Assembly: GCA_002339325.1 (NCBI GenBank)
Contig: DDKK01000011.1
Span: 1 to 28,903 of the forward strand
Direction: 5' to 3'
Length of the DNA stretch: 28,903 bases
Source of the DNA: Nitrospiraceae bacterium UBA2600
GTDB lineage: Bacteria > Nitrospirota > Thermodesulfovibrionia > Thermodesulfovibrionales > Thermodesulfovibrionaceae
The position numbers and the translations under genes were made by a program. The notes beneath the pieces are model-generated. The model worked only from the letters and a program-made list of their open reading frames with translations. It was not told where the DNA came from and did no database searches. Numbering within the stretch: position 1 is the first letter of the stretch; every line of letters starts with the position of its first letter. Shown here piece after piece: positions 14,461 to 22,464 of this stretch.

Positions 14461-15984
14461 AAAGCGCTTCAAATCGCGGAGATTGTTAGGAAACAGGTCT
14501 TTTTTCAACTTTTCTGCTATTTCCGCTTTTCCAAGGTCTTCTTCTATGCTTAAATTATACTTCTTCACAATCTCGTTTGCTATGTAAAAGACATCCTCTC
14601 TTCTTTCCCTTAAAGGAGGAATTCTGAAGAAAACAGGATTGAGAAGCTTGATTAGTTCTCCTGAAAAAGCTTCCTGAGCGACTTTGACTCTCAAGTCTTC
14701 CTTTCCTACAAGGATAAATTTAATGTCCTCAAACTCAACAGGTGTAATATCTCCCACTCGATAGAATTTTTTAGTCTTAAGTGCCCGTAAGAACTTGTCC
14801 TGAAATTCTCGGGGCATTATGTCAAAGTTTTTAATAACAAGAGTTCCGCCTTCAGCGTTTTTAAGTGCCCCTTTCTTGCCTTTTCTTCCCATATATCCTT
14901 CTTTAATTCCGAAGAATTCCTCCTCTAATGTTTCCTGTTCTATGTCAGAGAAAATCATTACAAACGGCTTGTCCTTTCGGGGATTGTCAGGAGCTGAGTG
15001 AAGGGCTGCTGCAAGTAGCCTTTTTCCGACAGCCCTTTCTCCGTAGATATAGATATTTCTGTCTTTTGCGTTTTCTTCAAATAGATTTTTGAGCATTGAG
15101 GCAAAAATAGAGTTTTTGCTTTCGAATTTGAATTGTCTAAATACATATACGCTTTCTGTTGAGAATTGTATGTCTTCAATAACATTCAACTCTTTTGCAA
15201 CGGCTAAAAATCTATCCATGGCGCTTTGTAAAAATTCGAGCGAATCTGTTTCTTTTATGCGAAAGTATCTTTTTGAAAGTTCAAGAAAAAGCTCTCGGTT
15301 GTCAACTACTGAGGGAAACATCAATGCCTGACAGCCATAGGTTGCCAGGTCTGAGATTAAGGCCAAATCAAAACAACTCTGAAGTGACGAACCTCTCGGA
15401 GGCACTGAGCTTTTTAAGTCTTTTCCTCCATCTTCGGGGAAAATTCTATTTAAAATATTCACAACCTCTCTGAAAGGTGGACATAATATGTTTCTCTTAA
15501 GCGCTTCGATATTATTTGTACCAAAAACAGATTGTTCGAGAAATACCCTGTCTTCAAGGGGAAGTTTAATGAGAAAAGGAATTATGCTTCTGTATGCGGG
15601 GAATTCATTTATCATAAAAAGCATTCCAAGGCAGGGAAGAAGACCTGCGAAGAAGGCTTCGTCTTTGTGAATATGGGGAAGTTTTTGAACTATGAGAGTT
15701 GCTGTCTCTGCGCTGAGAATTCCATATATCCATATATTTAGCTCTTCCTCATCTAAAAAAAGGTCACTTTCAAGAATTATCTGCTCTATTTTCTTTGTTC
15801 CAAGATAATTTATCATCTGAGAAAAATTCGTTATCTCTGTCTTACCGCAGGGAGAATTGACTGTATGAAAAATACGGTAGGCAATCATAGGGTCATATTT
15901 GATAAGAGAAGAAAACTTCTCAGGATTTTCTTCAAGAAGCTCTCTAAATCTGGCAATAGTATGCCTAAAAACTGGTAAACTCAT
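14422..15984 (-). CDS. HDOD-like protein fused to a degenerate sigma-54-activator-type AAA domain
   Basis: I choose the ATG at 15984 (520 aa). The HDOD-like pattern begins there, and upstream in-frame ATGs (16077, 16044) would add a hydrophobic non-family tail. Residues 1-260 follow the HDOD pattern, with FFAGLLPCLG where FLAGLLHDIG would be expected. Residues 285-510 align with the AAA domain of sigma-54 activators: Walker A GERAVGKR (315-322) is mostly kept. The GAFTGA loop is GYMGRK-like (363-368), and Walker B reads TLVIKNF (381-387) instead of TLFLDEI, without the acidic pair. There is no C-terminal Fis-type DNA-binding helix. It is probably a signalling or scaffold protein rather than an activator. 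A TATAAT ends 6 bases before the start. Confidence 0.75.
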   Translation of the reverse strand: MSLPVFRHTIARFRELLEENPEKFSSLIKYDPMIAYRIFHTVNSPCGKTEITNFSQMINYLGTKKIEQIILESDLFLDEEELNIWIYGILSAETATLIVQKLPHIHKDEAFFAGLLPCLGMLFMINEFPAYRSIIPFLIKLPLEDRVFLEQSVFGTNNIEALKRNILCPPFREVVNILNRIFPEDGGKDLKSSVPPRGSSLQSCFDLALISDLATYGCQALMFPSVVDNRELFLELSKRYFRIKETDSLEFLQSAMDRFLAVAKELNVIEDIQFSTESVYVFRQFKFESKNSIFASMLKNLFEENAKDRNIYIYGERAVGKRLLAAALHSAPDNPRKDKPFVMIFSDIEQETLEEEFFGIKEGYMGRKGKKGALKNAEGGTLVIKNFDIMPREFQDKFLRALKTKKFYRVGDITPVEFEDIKFILVGKEDLRVKVAQEAFSGELIKLLNPVFFRIPPLRERREDVFYIANEIVKKYNLSIEEDLGKAEIAEKLKKDLFPNNLRDLKRFLFLRHIKKILKS

Positions 15985-15990
15985 GCATAT

Positions 15991-15996
15991 ATTATA
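15991..15996 (-). promoter_or_regulatory. -10 box directly before the HDOD-AAA gene (probable leaderless start)
   Basis: The minus strand reads TATAAT (15996 to 15991), then atatgc, then ATG at 15984. There is no Shine-Dalgarno, and the distance puts the transcription start at or next to the ATG. No good -35 is visible. The 143 bases between this start and mnmG (16128) hold nothing else I can name. Confidence 0.4.
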
Positions 15997-16127
15997 ATAA
16001 AATAAGATACAAAAATAAAGGTAAAGAGTTGAAATTTTCGCCATTTTATAAGTGCTTATCAAAATAAAGTCTAACAAGAATGGTAGGCTTTTAAATAAGA
16101 AGGTTTCAGAATTTTAACGGAGGAACG

Positions 16128-18002
16128 ATGTATAAAGAGAAAGATTTCGATGTAATAGTTGTAGGAGCAGGGCATGCAGGCTGTGAAGCAGCAGTTGCAT
16201 CTGCTAAAATGGGGCTTCAGACAGCTCTCTTTACGATTTATCTTGAGACAATTGCCCAACTAAGCTGTAATCCGGCTATAGGCGGACTTGCAAAGGGACA
16301 TCTGGTAAGAGAGATTGACGCTCTTGGTGGGATAATGGCAAAGGTTACAGACATGGCTGGAATACAGTTCAGAATGCTCAACCGCTCAAAAGGTCCTGCC
16401 GTATGGTCTCTAAGGGCGCAGGCAGACCGAATACTTTACAATGTCTATATGCGAAAGCTTTTGGAGGAGACAGAAAATCTTGCGATAAAGCAAGCAATGG
16501 TTGAGGAGATTTTAGTGGAGGGAGGAAGAGTAAAGGGAGTTACCACTTCTCTTGGAGTATTTTATGGAGCTAAGGCAGTAATAATAACGCCGGGCACTTT
16601 TTTAAATGGTCTCATTCATATAGGTTCTGAATCTTTCGAAGCTGGCAGAGCAGGAGAGTTCGCTTCCAAAAGATTATCCGAGTCAATAAGAAAAATCGGG
16701 CTAAAAATGGGACGCCTTAAGACAGGCACGCCACCAAGGATAGATGCAAAAACAATAGATTTTTCTAAAACAGAACAGCAGTGGGGAGACCTTCCACCTA
16801 TACCATTTTCCTACTCCACAAAGGAGATTACCAATCCGCAGGTTCCCTGCTACATAACATATACCAACGAAAGAACACATGAGATAATAATTAATAACCT
16901 TGACCGTTCGCCCCTTTATGGAGGAAAGATAAAGGGTATAGGACCGAGATATTGCCCTTCAATAGAGGATAAAGTAGTTAAATTCAGAGAAAAACCGAGA
17001 CACCAAGTTTTTTTAGAGCCGGAAGGTTTAAGCAGAAAAGAGTATTATGCAAACGGCATATCAACCTCTTTGCCCTACGATGTGCAGGTCTCGCTTGTGA
17101 GGAGTATTCCGGGGCTTGAAGAGGCCGATATAATGAGACCCGGATATGCAATTGAGTATGACTTTGTCTATCCTACGCAGATAAGGCATACGCTTGAAGT
17201 GAAAGGGATAGAAGGCCTTTATCTGGCAGGACAGATAAACGGAACGAGTGGTTATGAGGAGGCCGCTGCACAGGGGCTTATGGCAGGTATAAATGCTGCC
17301 CTCAAAATAAAAGGACAGCCACCTTTTATACTAAGACGAGATGAAGCATACATTGGTGTTCTCATTGATGACCTTGTGACAAAAGGAACGCAAGAACCTT
17401 ACAGAATGTTTACGTCAAGGGCAGAATACAGGTTGCTTCTCAGACACGACAATGCAGACTTAAGATTAAGAGACTACGGATACAGATTAGGCCTTTTAGA
17501 TGAAGAAACATACGACTGCTTTAGAAGAAAAAAGGAAACTCTTGAGACAGAGATAAAAAGACTCAAGACAACGACGATAAAACCTTCGGAGGAGCTTAAC
17601 AGAGCTCTAATTGAAGCAGGAACAACTCCTATTGAAGAGGCTGTTTTTATTGACAAAATTCTTAAAAGACCCGAGATAGATTATGGCTTCATAAAAAAAT
17701 TTACTCCACCCGAAATAGAGATAGAAAGAGAAATAGAAGAGCTTGTAGAAATTCACATAAAGTATGAGGGCTATATTGCAAAGCAGATGGAACTTGTTGA
17801 GAGAATGAAACAGTTTGAGGAGAAACTCATACCTGAAGGTTTTGATTTTAATATCCCCGGCCTTTCAAGGGAGGTTATTCAAAAGCTTAATGAAGTATCT
17901 CCCCGAACTATTGGTCAAGCAATGAGAATACCCGGCGTAACGCCTGCGGCAATTTCAATTCTCATGGTAGCCCTACAAAAAGGCATGGCATGCAGAAGAT
18001 AG
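16128..18002 (+). CDS. mnmG: tRNA uridine-34 carboxymethylaminomethyl-modification enzyme MnmG (GidA)
   Basis: The 624-aa FAD protein has the usual length for the family. The N-terminal VVGAGHAGCEAA binds FAD, and SCNPAIGGLAKGHLVREIDALGG, KTGTPPRI and RYCPSIEDKV are family signatures, the latter two segments carrying conserved cysteine and FAD/NADH contacts. With MnmE it adds the carboxymethylaminomethyl group to the wobble uridine of several tRNAs. cggagga (16117-16123 region) is a clear Shine-Dalgarno for ATG 16128. It leads the plus-strand housekeeping run and overlaps rsmG by 13 bases, the classic gidA-gidB order. mnmE is not in the window. Confidence 0.97.
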   Translation: MYKEKDFDVIVVGAGHAGCEAAVASAKMGLQTALFTIYLETIAQLSCNPAIGGLAKGHLVREIDALGGIMAKVTDMAGIQFRMLNRSKGPAVWSLRAQADRILYNVYMRKLLEETENLAIKQAMVEEILVEGGRVKGVTTSLGVFYGAKAVIITPGTFLNGLIHIGSESFEAGRAGEFASKRLSESIRKIGLKMGRLKTGTPPRIDAKTIDFSKTEQQWGDLPPIPFSYSTKEITNPQVPCYITYTNERTHEIIINNLDRSPLYGGKIKGIGPRYCPSIEDKVVKFREKPRHQVFLEPEGLSRKEYYANGISTSLPYDVQVSLVRSIPGLEEADIMRPGYAIEYDFVYPTQIRHTLEVKGIEGLYLAGQINGTSGYEEAAAQGLMAGINAALKIKGQPPFILRRDEAYIGVLIDDLVTKGTQEPYRMFTSRAEYRLLLRHDNADLRLRDYGYRLGLLDEETYDCFRRKKETLETEIKRLKTTTIKPSEELNRALIEAGTTPIEEAVFIDKILKRPEIDYGFIKKFTPPEIEIEREIEELVEIHIKYEGYIAKQMELVERMKQFEEKLIPEGFDFNIPGLSREVIQKLNEVSPRTIGQAMRIPGVTPAAISILMVALQKGMACRR

Positions 18003-18652
18003 AAGAATTTTTTAGAGAGCATATTAATAGCGAGAATTTTTTAGAGTTAAAGCTGCCGGTCAATCAAGAAGAGATGAATACTTTAATTGATAAATTCATG
18101 ATTTATCTGAAAGAGTTGAAAAAATGGAATAAGTCATACAATCTTACATCAATAGATAATGAAAGAGAAATAATTATCAAGCATTTCTTGGATTCTTTGC
18201 TTTATCTGTGTTATATTCCTCAGAAATTTGCTTATATTGCTGATATAGGCTCAGGTGCAGGATTTCCAGGGATGCCAATAGCTATTGCAAGACCTTATCT
18301 TCATGTTACACTTATTGAACCATCATGGAAAAAATGTGCCTTTCTAAAAAACATCAAAAGAAAAATAGGTATAAAAAATGTTGACGTCCTTCAGGGAAAG
18401 GCAGAAGAGGTTGATAAAACTTACGATATCATAACTACCAGAGCATTGTGGAGCATAAAGGATTTCGTTAAGAGATGTAATGCCTTGCTCAAAGAGGAAG
18501 GATATTTTATCGTGAGTAAGTCATGGAGATATGAGGAGGAAATAAAAGAGCTATCTGAAGAATATAGGTTTGAAATAAAGGAGTTTATTCTTCCAGCTAC
18601 AGAAGTTTCATGTAGAGAACATAAAAGATTTATAATCAAGATAGGAAAATGA
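17990..18652 (+). CDS. rsmG: 16S rRNA (guanine-527-N7) methyltransferase RsmG (GidB)
   Basis: The 220-aa SAM-dependent methyltransferase has KKWNKSYNLTSI, IIKHFLDSLLYL and the SAM-binding IADIGSGAGFPGMPIAIARP. These are all hallmarks of the family, and the length is typical. It methylates G527 in 16S rRNA. The ATG at 17990 lies 13 bases inside mnmG, so translation is probably coupled. The stop overlaps the tsaB ATG (ATGA at 18649-18652). Confidence 0.95.
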   Translation: MQKIEEFFREHINSENFLELKLPVNQEEMNTLIDKFMIYLKELKKWNKSYNLTSIDNEREIIIKHFLDSLLYLCYIPQKFAYIADIGSGAGFPGMPIAIARPYLHVTLIEPSWKKCAFLKNIKRKIGIKNVDVLQGKAEEVDKTYDIITTRALWSIKDFVKRCNALLKEEGYFIVSKSWRYEEEIKELSEEYRFEIKEFILPATEVSCREHKRFIIKIGK

Positions 18653-19329
18653 GAGTTTTAGGTTTAGATACATCTACAAAATATGCTGGAGTTGCAGTGG
18701 TTGAGGAGGGTAAATTATTAGCTCAAGCTTCCCTTCAGTTTATGGCATCGCACTCGGAGAAGCTTATTCCTGAGATAGCTCATACCCTTGAAATCATGAA
18801 AATACCACTGGAAAGCATTGACATTTATGCCGTTACCATAGGCCCGGGTTCTTTCACAGGGCTTAGGGTTGCCATAAGCACTGTAAAGGGGCTATCCTTT
18901 GTTACCGGAAAAAAAATTGCGCCTCTTTCTACTCTTGAGGTTATGGCAAGAGGTTTACCACTTACTGATTTCTGTATTTGTCCTATGCTTGATGCCAGAA
19001 AAAATGAGGTATATGCGGCGCTTTTTAAATGGAAAGATGGTGTTTTAATTAGATTAAGGGAAGATTCAGTCCTTAAGCCTGAAAGACTTGCTGAATGGAT
19101 AAGCGAAAAAACGGTCTTTATAGGAGATGGTGCTTCTCTGTACAGAGACAAACTTCTTAATACTTTGTCCGACAAAGTCTTTTTTACTGATTCTATCTAC
19201 AATGTTCCCTTGCCAGCAATAGTGGCGCTTATGGGAGAAGAAAAAGCTAAGAGAGGTGAATTATTATCGGCAAAAACTCTTGCTCCCCTTTATCTAAGAA
19301 AGTCAGAAGCGGAAATTAAGTTTGGATGA
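18649..19329 (+). CDS. tsaB: tRNA threonylcarbamoyladenosine biosynthesis protein TsaB
   Basis: The 226-aa protein has the ASKHA-type start MRVLGLDTSTKYAGVAVVEE, the helix segment ASHSEKLIPEI, and YAVTIGPGSFTGLRVAISTVKGL. All are typical of TsaB (YeaZ), the non-catalytic partner that activates TsaD in making t6A37 of tRNA. It is slightly shorter than TsaD and lacks the TsaD metal-binding histidines, as expected. ATGA overlaps join it to rsmG upstream and rimI downstream. tsaD is not in this window. Confidence 0.95.
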   Translation: MRVLGLDTSTKYAGVAVVEEGKLLAQASLQFMASHSEKLIPEIAHTLEIMKIPLESIDIYAVTIGPGSFTGLRVAISTVKGLSFVTGKKIAPLSTLEVMARGLPLTDFCICPMLDARKNEVYAALFKWKDGVLIRLREDSVLKPERLAEWISEKTVFIGDGASLYRDKLLNTLSDKVFFTDSIYNVPLPAIVALMGEEKAKRGELLSAKTLAPLYLRKSEAEIKFG

Positions 19330-19787
19330 AAATAAGAGCTTTTCAAGAAACAGACCTCCCGGCTATTTTAAAAATCGCCGAAGAAAGTTTCTCTTTACCA
19401 TGGTCTCTTAAGTCTTTTCAAGAAGAGATTGCAAGTAGAATTTCTCAATTAAAAGTAGCTGAGCTGAGCGGTGAAGTCGTAGGATATGTTTTATACAGGA
19501 CTGTTACTGATGAGGCAGAAATTCTCTCTATAGCAGTTAAACCAGAAAAGAGAAAAAAAGGAATTGCCACAGCTTTACTTAAAGAGGCATTAAGGGACAT
19601 AGAAAAAACTGCAAATGTGTGTTTTCTTGAAGTAAGGGTTTCAAATAAAGAGGCAATAGGGCTTTATGCAAAAGTAGGATTTAAAATAGCGGGGTTAAGA
19701 AAAAAATACTATCTATTTCCTGAAGAAGATGCCTTTGTAATGGAATATCCATGCAAGCCGAGTAAAAGAACAGAAAATTTGTTGTGA
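19326..19787 (+). CDS. rimI: Ribosomal-protein-alanine N-acetyltransferase RimI-like
   Basis: The 153-aa single GNAT domain has ILSIAVKPEKRKKGIATALL as the beta4 strand and acetyl-CoA loop (R/K-x-x-G-I/x-A), LEVRVSNKEAIGLYAKVGF, and the ending KYYLFPEEDAFVMEY, close to RimI. RimI acetylates the N-terminal alanine of ribosomal protein S18 in E. coli and may act on other N-termini. The tsaB-rimI order is common. The ATG overlaps the tsaB stop (ATGA). A 54-base gap follows before the next gene, so the first four-gene block may end here. Confidence 0.88.
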   Translation: MKIRAFQETDLPAILKIAEESFSLPWSLKSFQEEIASRISQLKVAELSGEVVGYVLYRTVTDEAEILSIAVKPEKRKKGIATALLKEALRDIEKTANVCFLEVRVSNKEAIGLYAKVGFKIAGLRKKYYLFPEEDAFVMEYPCKPSKRTENLL

Positions 19788-19841
19788 CCTCACTTAAAAA
19801 TTTTGTATCATATATGCAAAAGCATTCTCAGGAGGTGTGTA

Positions 19842-20462
19842 ATGATAGAAAACATTAAATGGTTGGGACATGACACCTTTAAAATTACTGGCGAGATAGT
19901 GATATATACAGACCCGTTTAAAATTAAACATAATGACAGGGCTGATATAATTTTAATTACCCACGAACATTATGACCATTTCAGCCCTGAGGATATAAAA
20001 AAATTGATAGGACCTGAAACGGTTGTTGTTATTCCTGAGGACTGTTCGGGCAAGATTGATGCTAAGGAAGCTGTCGTAAAACCAGGAGACAGATTAACGG
20101 TAAAGGGAGTTGAAATAGAAGTAGTACCTTCTTACAACACAAACAAAAAGTTTCATCCTAAGGAAAAAGGTTGGGTGGGGTATATTTTTAAAGTCGGAGG
20201 TAAAAGAGTATATATCGCTGGAGATACCGATTATATTCCTGAAATGAAAGATTTTAAGGATATAGACATAGCCTTACTGCCAGTGTCTGGGACGTACGTA
20301 ATGGATGCTGAAGAAGCTGTGCAAGCTGCCCTTGATATTAAACCTAAGATTGCTATTCCTATGCATTATGGTAGTATAGTGGGTTCTGAAAAAGATGCCC
20401 AATATTTCGCTGATAAGTTAAAAGGTAAAGTAGAAGTAATAATTCTAACACCAGAGAGGTAA
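19842..20462 (+). CDS. Metallo-beta-lactamase-fold metal-dependent hydrolase (UPF0173-type)
   Basis: I start at ATG 19842, placed after aggaggtgtgta; an in-frame ATG at 19815 has no such site. The 206-aa protein has the metal motif HEHYDH (H41, H43, D45, H46), a later GDTDY segment (metal-bridging Asp) and PMHYG near the C-terminus. The short length and the opening IKWLGHDTFKI resemble the UlaG-like/UPF0173 group. Its substrate is unknown. It lies 4 bases before birA, so it probably belongs to that operon. A weak promoter-like pair (TTGTGA 19782-19787, TATCAT 19806-19811) may lie in the gap. Confidence 0.85.
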   Translation: MIENIKWLGHDTFKITGEIVIYTDPFKIKHNDRADIILITHEHYDHFSPEDIKKLIGPETVVVIPEDCSGKIDAKEAVVKPGDRLTVKGVEIEVVPSYNTNKKFHPKEKGWVGYIFKVGGKRVYIAGDTDYIPEMKDFKDIDIALLPVSGTYVMDAEEAVQAALDIKPKIAIPMHYGSIVGSEKDAQYFADKLKGKVEVIILTPER

Positions 20463-20466
20463 TTTT

Positions 20467-21267
20467 ATGGAATTCACAGCAGAGAATTTAAAGAAAGAGC
20501 TTAATTCAAAAATTTCTGAAGTGGGAAAAGAGATTTTCATATACGACGAAGTGGAGTCAACGAATAGCGTTGCCTATGAGCTTTTAAAGAAAGGATATCC
20601 TTCTGGAACAGTTGTAATTGCAGATAGGCAGACCAAAGGAAAAGGCAGGCTTGGAAGGAAATGGATATCTCCAGCTGGAAAAAATCTGTATATGAGCATA
20701 GCTGTCAAGCCAAACATTACTCCTAAATATGCTACCATGATAACTCTCACAAGCGTAGTGGCCTGCACCACAGCTTTAAGAAGACACACAGATATTGCGG
20801 TGCTAATTAAGTGGCCAAATGATATGCTTGTTGACCACAAAAAAGTAGGCGGTATCCTTTCGGAGATTAAAATCGAAGGTGAAAAAATAAAGGCCGCTGT
20901 TGTAGGTATTGGTATAAACGTCAACATGACCGAAGAGGACATTCCCGAAGAGATAAAAGACATAGCCACATCGCTCAGAATTTGCAAGGGAGAAGAATTT
21001 TCTCGGGCGCTTTTAGCAGTAGAAATTATAAAAGAGTTTGACAAATGGTATCAACTTCTTGAAAAGAAAAACAGAAAGACCATTATAGACAGATGGATGC
21101 AATTGAGTGGCACCATTGGAAGACAGGTAAAAATTGTTTTGACTGAAAGAGAAATAATAGCAACTGCTGAGGCAATAGATGAAGAAGGCAGGCTAATAGT
21201 GAAACTATCCGATGGAACTTATGAAAAAATAAGTGCTGGTGATGTGACTCTTCTTAGAGCTAAGTAA
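20467..21267 (+). CDS. birA: Biotin--[acetyl-CoA-carboxylase] ligase, apparently without DNA-binding domain
   Basis: The 266-aa protein has the biotin-AMP loop GRLGRKW (60-66 region), the biotin/ATP site segment VLIKWPNDMLVDHKKVGGIL and VVGIGINVN. A C-terminal SH3-like cap (about 215-266) ends it. It attaches biotin to carrier proteins. There is no N-terminal winged helix: the catalytic part begins by about residue 20. It is therefore probably an enzyme only and not a biotin repressor like E. coli BirA. Its stop overlaps the coaX start by one base. birA next to coaX is a common arrangement. Confidence 0.95.
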   Translation: MEFTAENLKKELNSKISEVGKEIFIYDEVESTNSVAYELLKKGYPSGTVVIADRQTKGKGRLGRKWISPAGKNLYMSIAVKPNITPKYATMITLTSVVACTTALRRHTDIAVLIKWPNDMLVDHKKVGGILSEIKIEGEKIKAAVVGIGINVNMTEEDIPEEIKDIATSLRICKGEEFSRALLAVEIIKEFDKWYQLLEKKNRKTIIDRWMQLSGTIGRQVKIVLTEREIIATAEAIDEEGRLIVKLSDGTYEKISAGDVTLLRAK

Positions 21268-22022
21268 TGCTCTATGCTGTAAAAATAGGAAATTCAAATA
21301 TAGCAATCTCCCTTTTTCAAAATCCCCTTGAGAGAAACTCTATTCTCCTTATTAATGAACCTATCGCTACTTTTGACTGGCATAATTTAAAGAGTAAAAT
21401 TGAGCTTAAAAAGCCATGTGTCATATGTTCTGTTGTGCCCAGCGTAACAGAAAAGTTTTTAGATAAGGTTAGCAATTATTTCACAGAAATTTTGATTGTC
21501 AGTCATAAAGTAACTACAGGTCTGATTTTACTGGTTGACAATCCTGAAAAACTTGGAGCAGACCGAATTGCCTGTTGTGTGGCTGCTTATGAATTATTTA
21601 AAGATTCAACAGCTGTTGTAGATTTAGGCACAGCAACTACCATAACCATTGTATCGGACAGAGGGGAAATATTAGGTGGAACAATTATGCCTGGTCTTCA
21701 GACAATGACCAGAGCATTAAGGGAAAATACAGCTCTTTTGCCTATGGTGACTTTAGATGATAAATTTGAAGTTCCTGGCAGGAATACCGAGTCAGCCATT
21801 AAAGGAGGAATAATATTAGGAACTGCTCGGGCTGTTGAAGGTTTGATAGAAGAAATTGAAAATTCTTTAAATAAAAATCTGAAAGTTGTTGTAACTGGCG
21901 GTAATTTTAATCTTATTACACACTATCTAACAATCCCTCATATTTTACAACCCTCTCTTGTATTTGAGGGTATGAGATTGATATACTTAAAAAACATTAA
22001 TAAATTTAGGAGGGTGTTATGA
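21267..22022 (+). CDS. coaX: Type III pantothenate kinase-like protein with a substituted first catalytic Asp
   Basis: The 251-aa protein matches type III pantothenate kinase in length and layout: GADR (D99, the likely general base), VVDLGTATTITIV (D119), and LGGTIMPGLQTM. The first P-loop-like motif, normally D-[IV]-G-N-[TS]-N, reads VKIGNSNI: position 6 is Lys (codon 21282-21284) in place of the conserved Asp. In studied enzymes that Asp helps hold ATP and metal. The protein may be weakened, changed in substrate, or regulatory. It lies between birA and the Usp gene with 1- and 4-base overlaps, so expression seems intact. Confidence 0.82.
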   Translation: MLYAVKIGNSNIAISLFQNPLERNSILLINEPIATFDWHNLKSKIELKKPCVICSVVPSVTEKFLDKVSNYFTEILIVSHKVTTGLILLVDNPEKLGADRIACCVAAYELFKDSTAVVDLGTATTITIVSDRGEILGGTIMPGLQTMTRALRENTALLPMVTLDDKFEVPGRNTESAIKGGIILGTARAVEGLIEEIENSLNKNLKVVVTGGNFNLITHYLTIPHILQPSLVFEGMRLIYLKNINKFRRVL

Positions 22023-22459
22023 AGTTTCAAAGAATTCTTCTGCCTACCGATTTTTCTGACGAGTCTTTGTATGCTCTTTCCTATGCCGTAGACCTTGCGA
22101 AAATGTTCAATGCAAAGCTCTATCTTCTCCATATCATCTACGATATTGAGAAGGCATCAAATCTTCACATTCCACATCCATCAATAACAGAGCTTTACAA
22201 AGACCTTGAAACCCATGCAAAGAGAAATCTGGATTCCTTTGGTATCGACATGCGTGAGGACCTGAAAAACGTAGAGACTGTTGTAAAGAGAGGTATTCCC
22301 TATGAGGAGATAATTCAATTTGCCACAGCTAACAATGTCGATTTAATAATAATTGGAACACTTCCAAGAAGCGGAGTGGAGAGATTTTTCGTGGGCAGCA
22401 CAACTCAAAGAGTAATAAGAAATGCTCCATGTCCTGTGCTTGTGGTTACTAAAAAATAG
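22019..22459 (+). CDS. Universal stress protein (UspA family)
   Basis: The 146-aa single-domain Usp opens FQRILLPTDFSDESLYALSYAVDLA and ends IGTLPRSG...VGSTTQRVIRNAPCPVLVV. ATP-binding members carry G-2x-G-9x-G-[ST]; here the second Gly is Pro (GTLPRSG), so ATP binding is doubtful. It overlaps coaX by 4 bases (ATGA), and a Shine-Dalgarno (aggaggg, near 22008-22014) is present inside the end of coaX. The next gene starts 5 bases downstream. Confidence 0.9.
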   Translation: MKFQRILLPTDFSDESLYALSYAVDLAKMFNAKLYLLHIIYDIEKASNLHIPHPSITELYKDLETHAKRNLDSFGIDMREDLKNVETVVKRGIPYEEIIQFATANNVDLIIIGTLPRSGVERFFVGSTTQRVIRNAPCPVLVVTKK

Positions 22460-22464
22460 ATGTA

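Noticed and set aside
16029..16057. Promoter for mnmG starting at TTGAAA
   Set aside because: The best -10-like sequence (tataag, 16047-16052) is only 12 bases away, too close for a normal promoter.
20574..21044. Minus-strand ORF of 156 aa in birA
   Set aside because: It is antisense to strongly conserved birA coding sequence, and the residue pattern is typical of a shadow frame.
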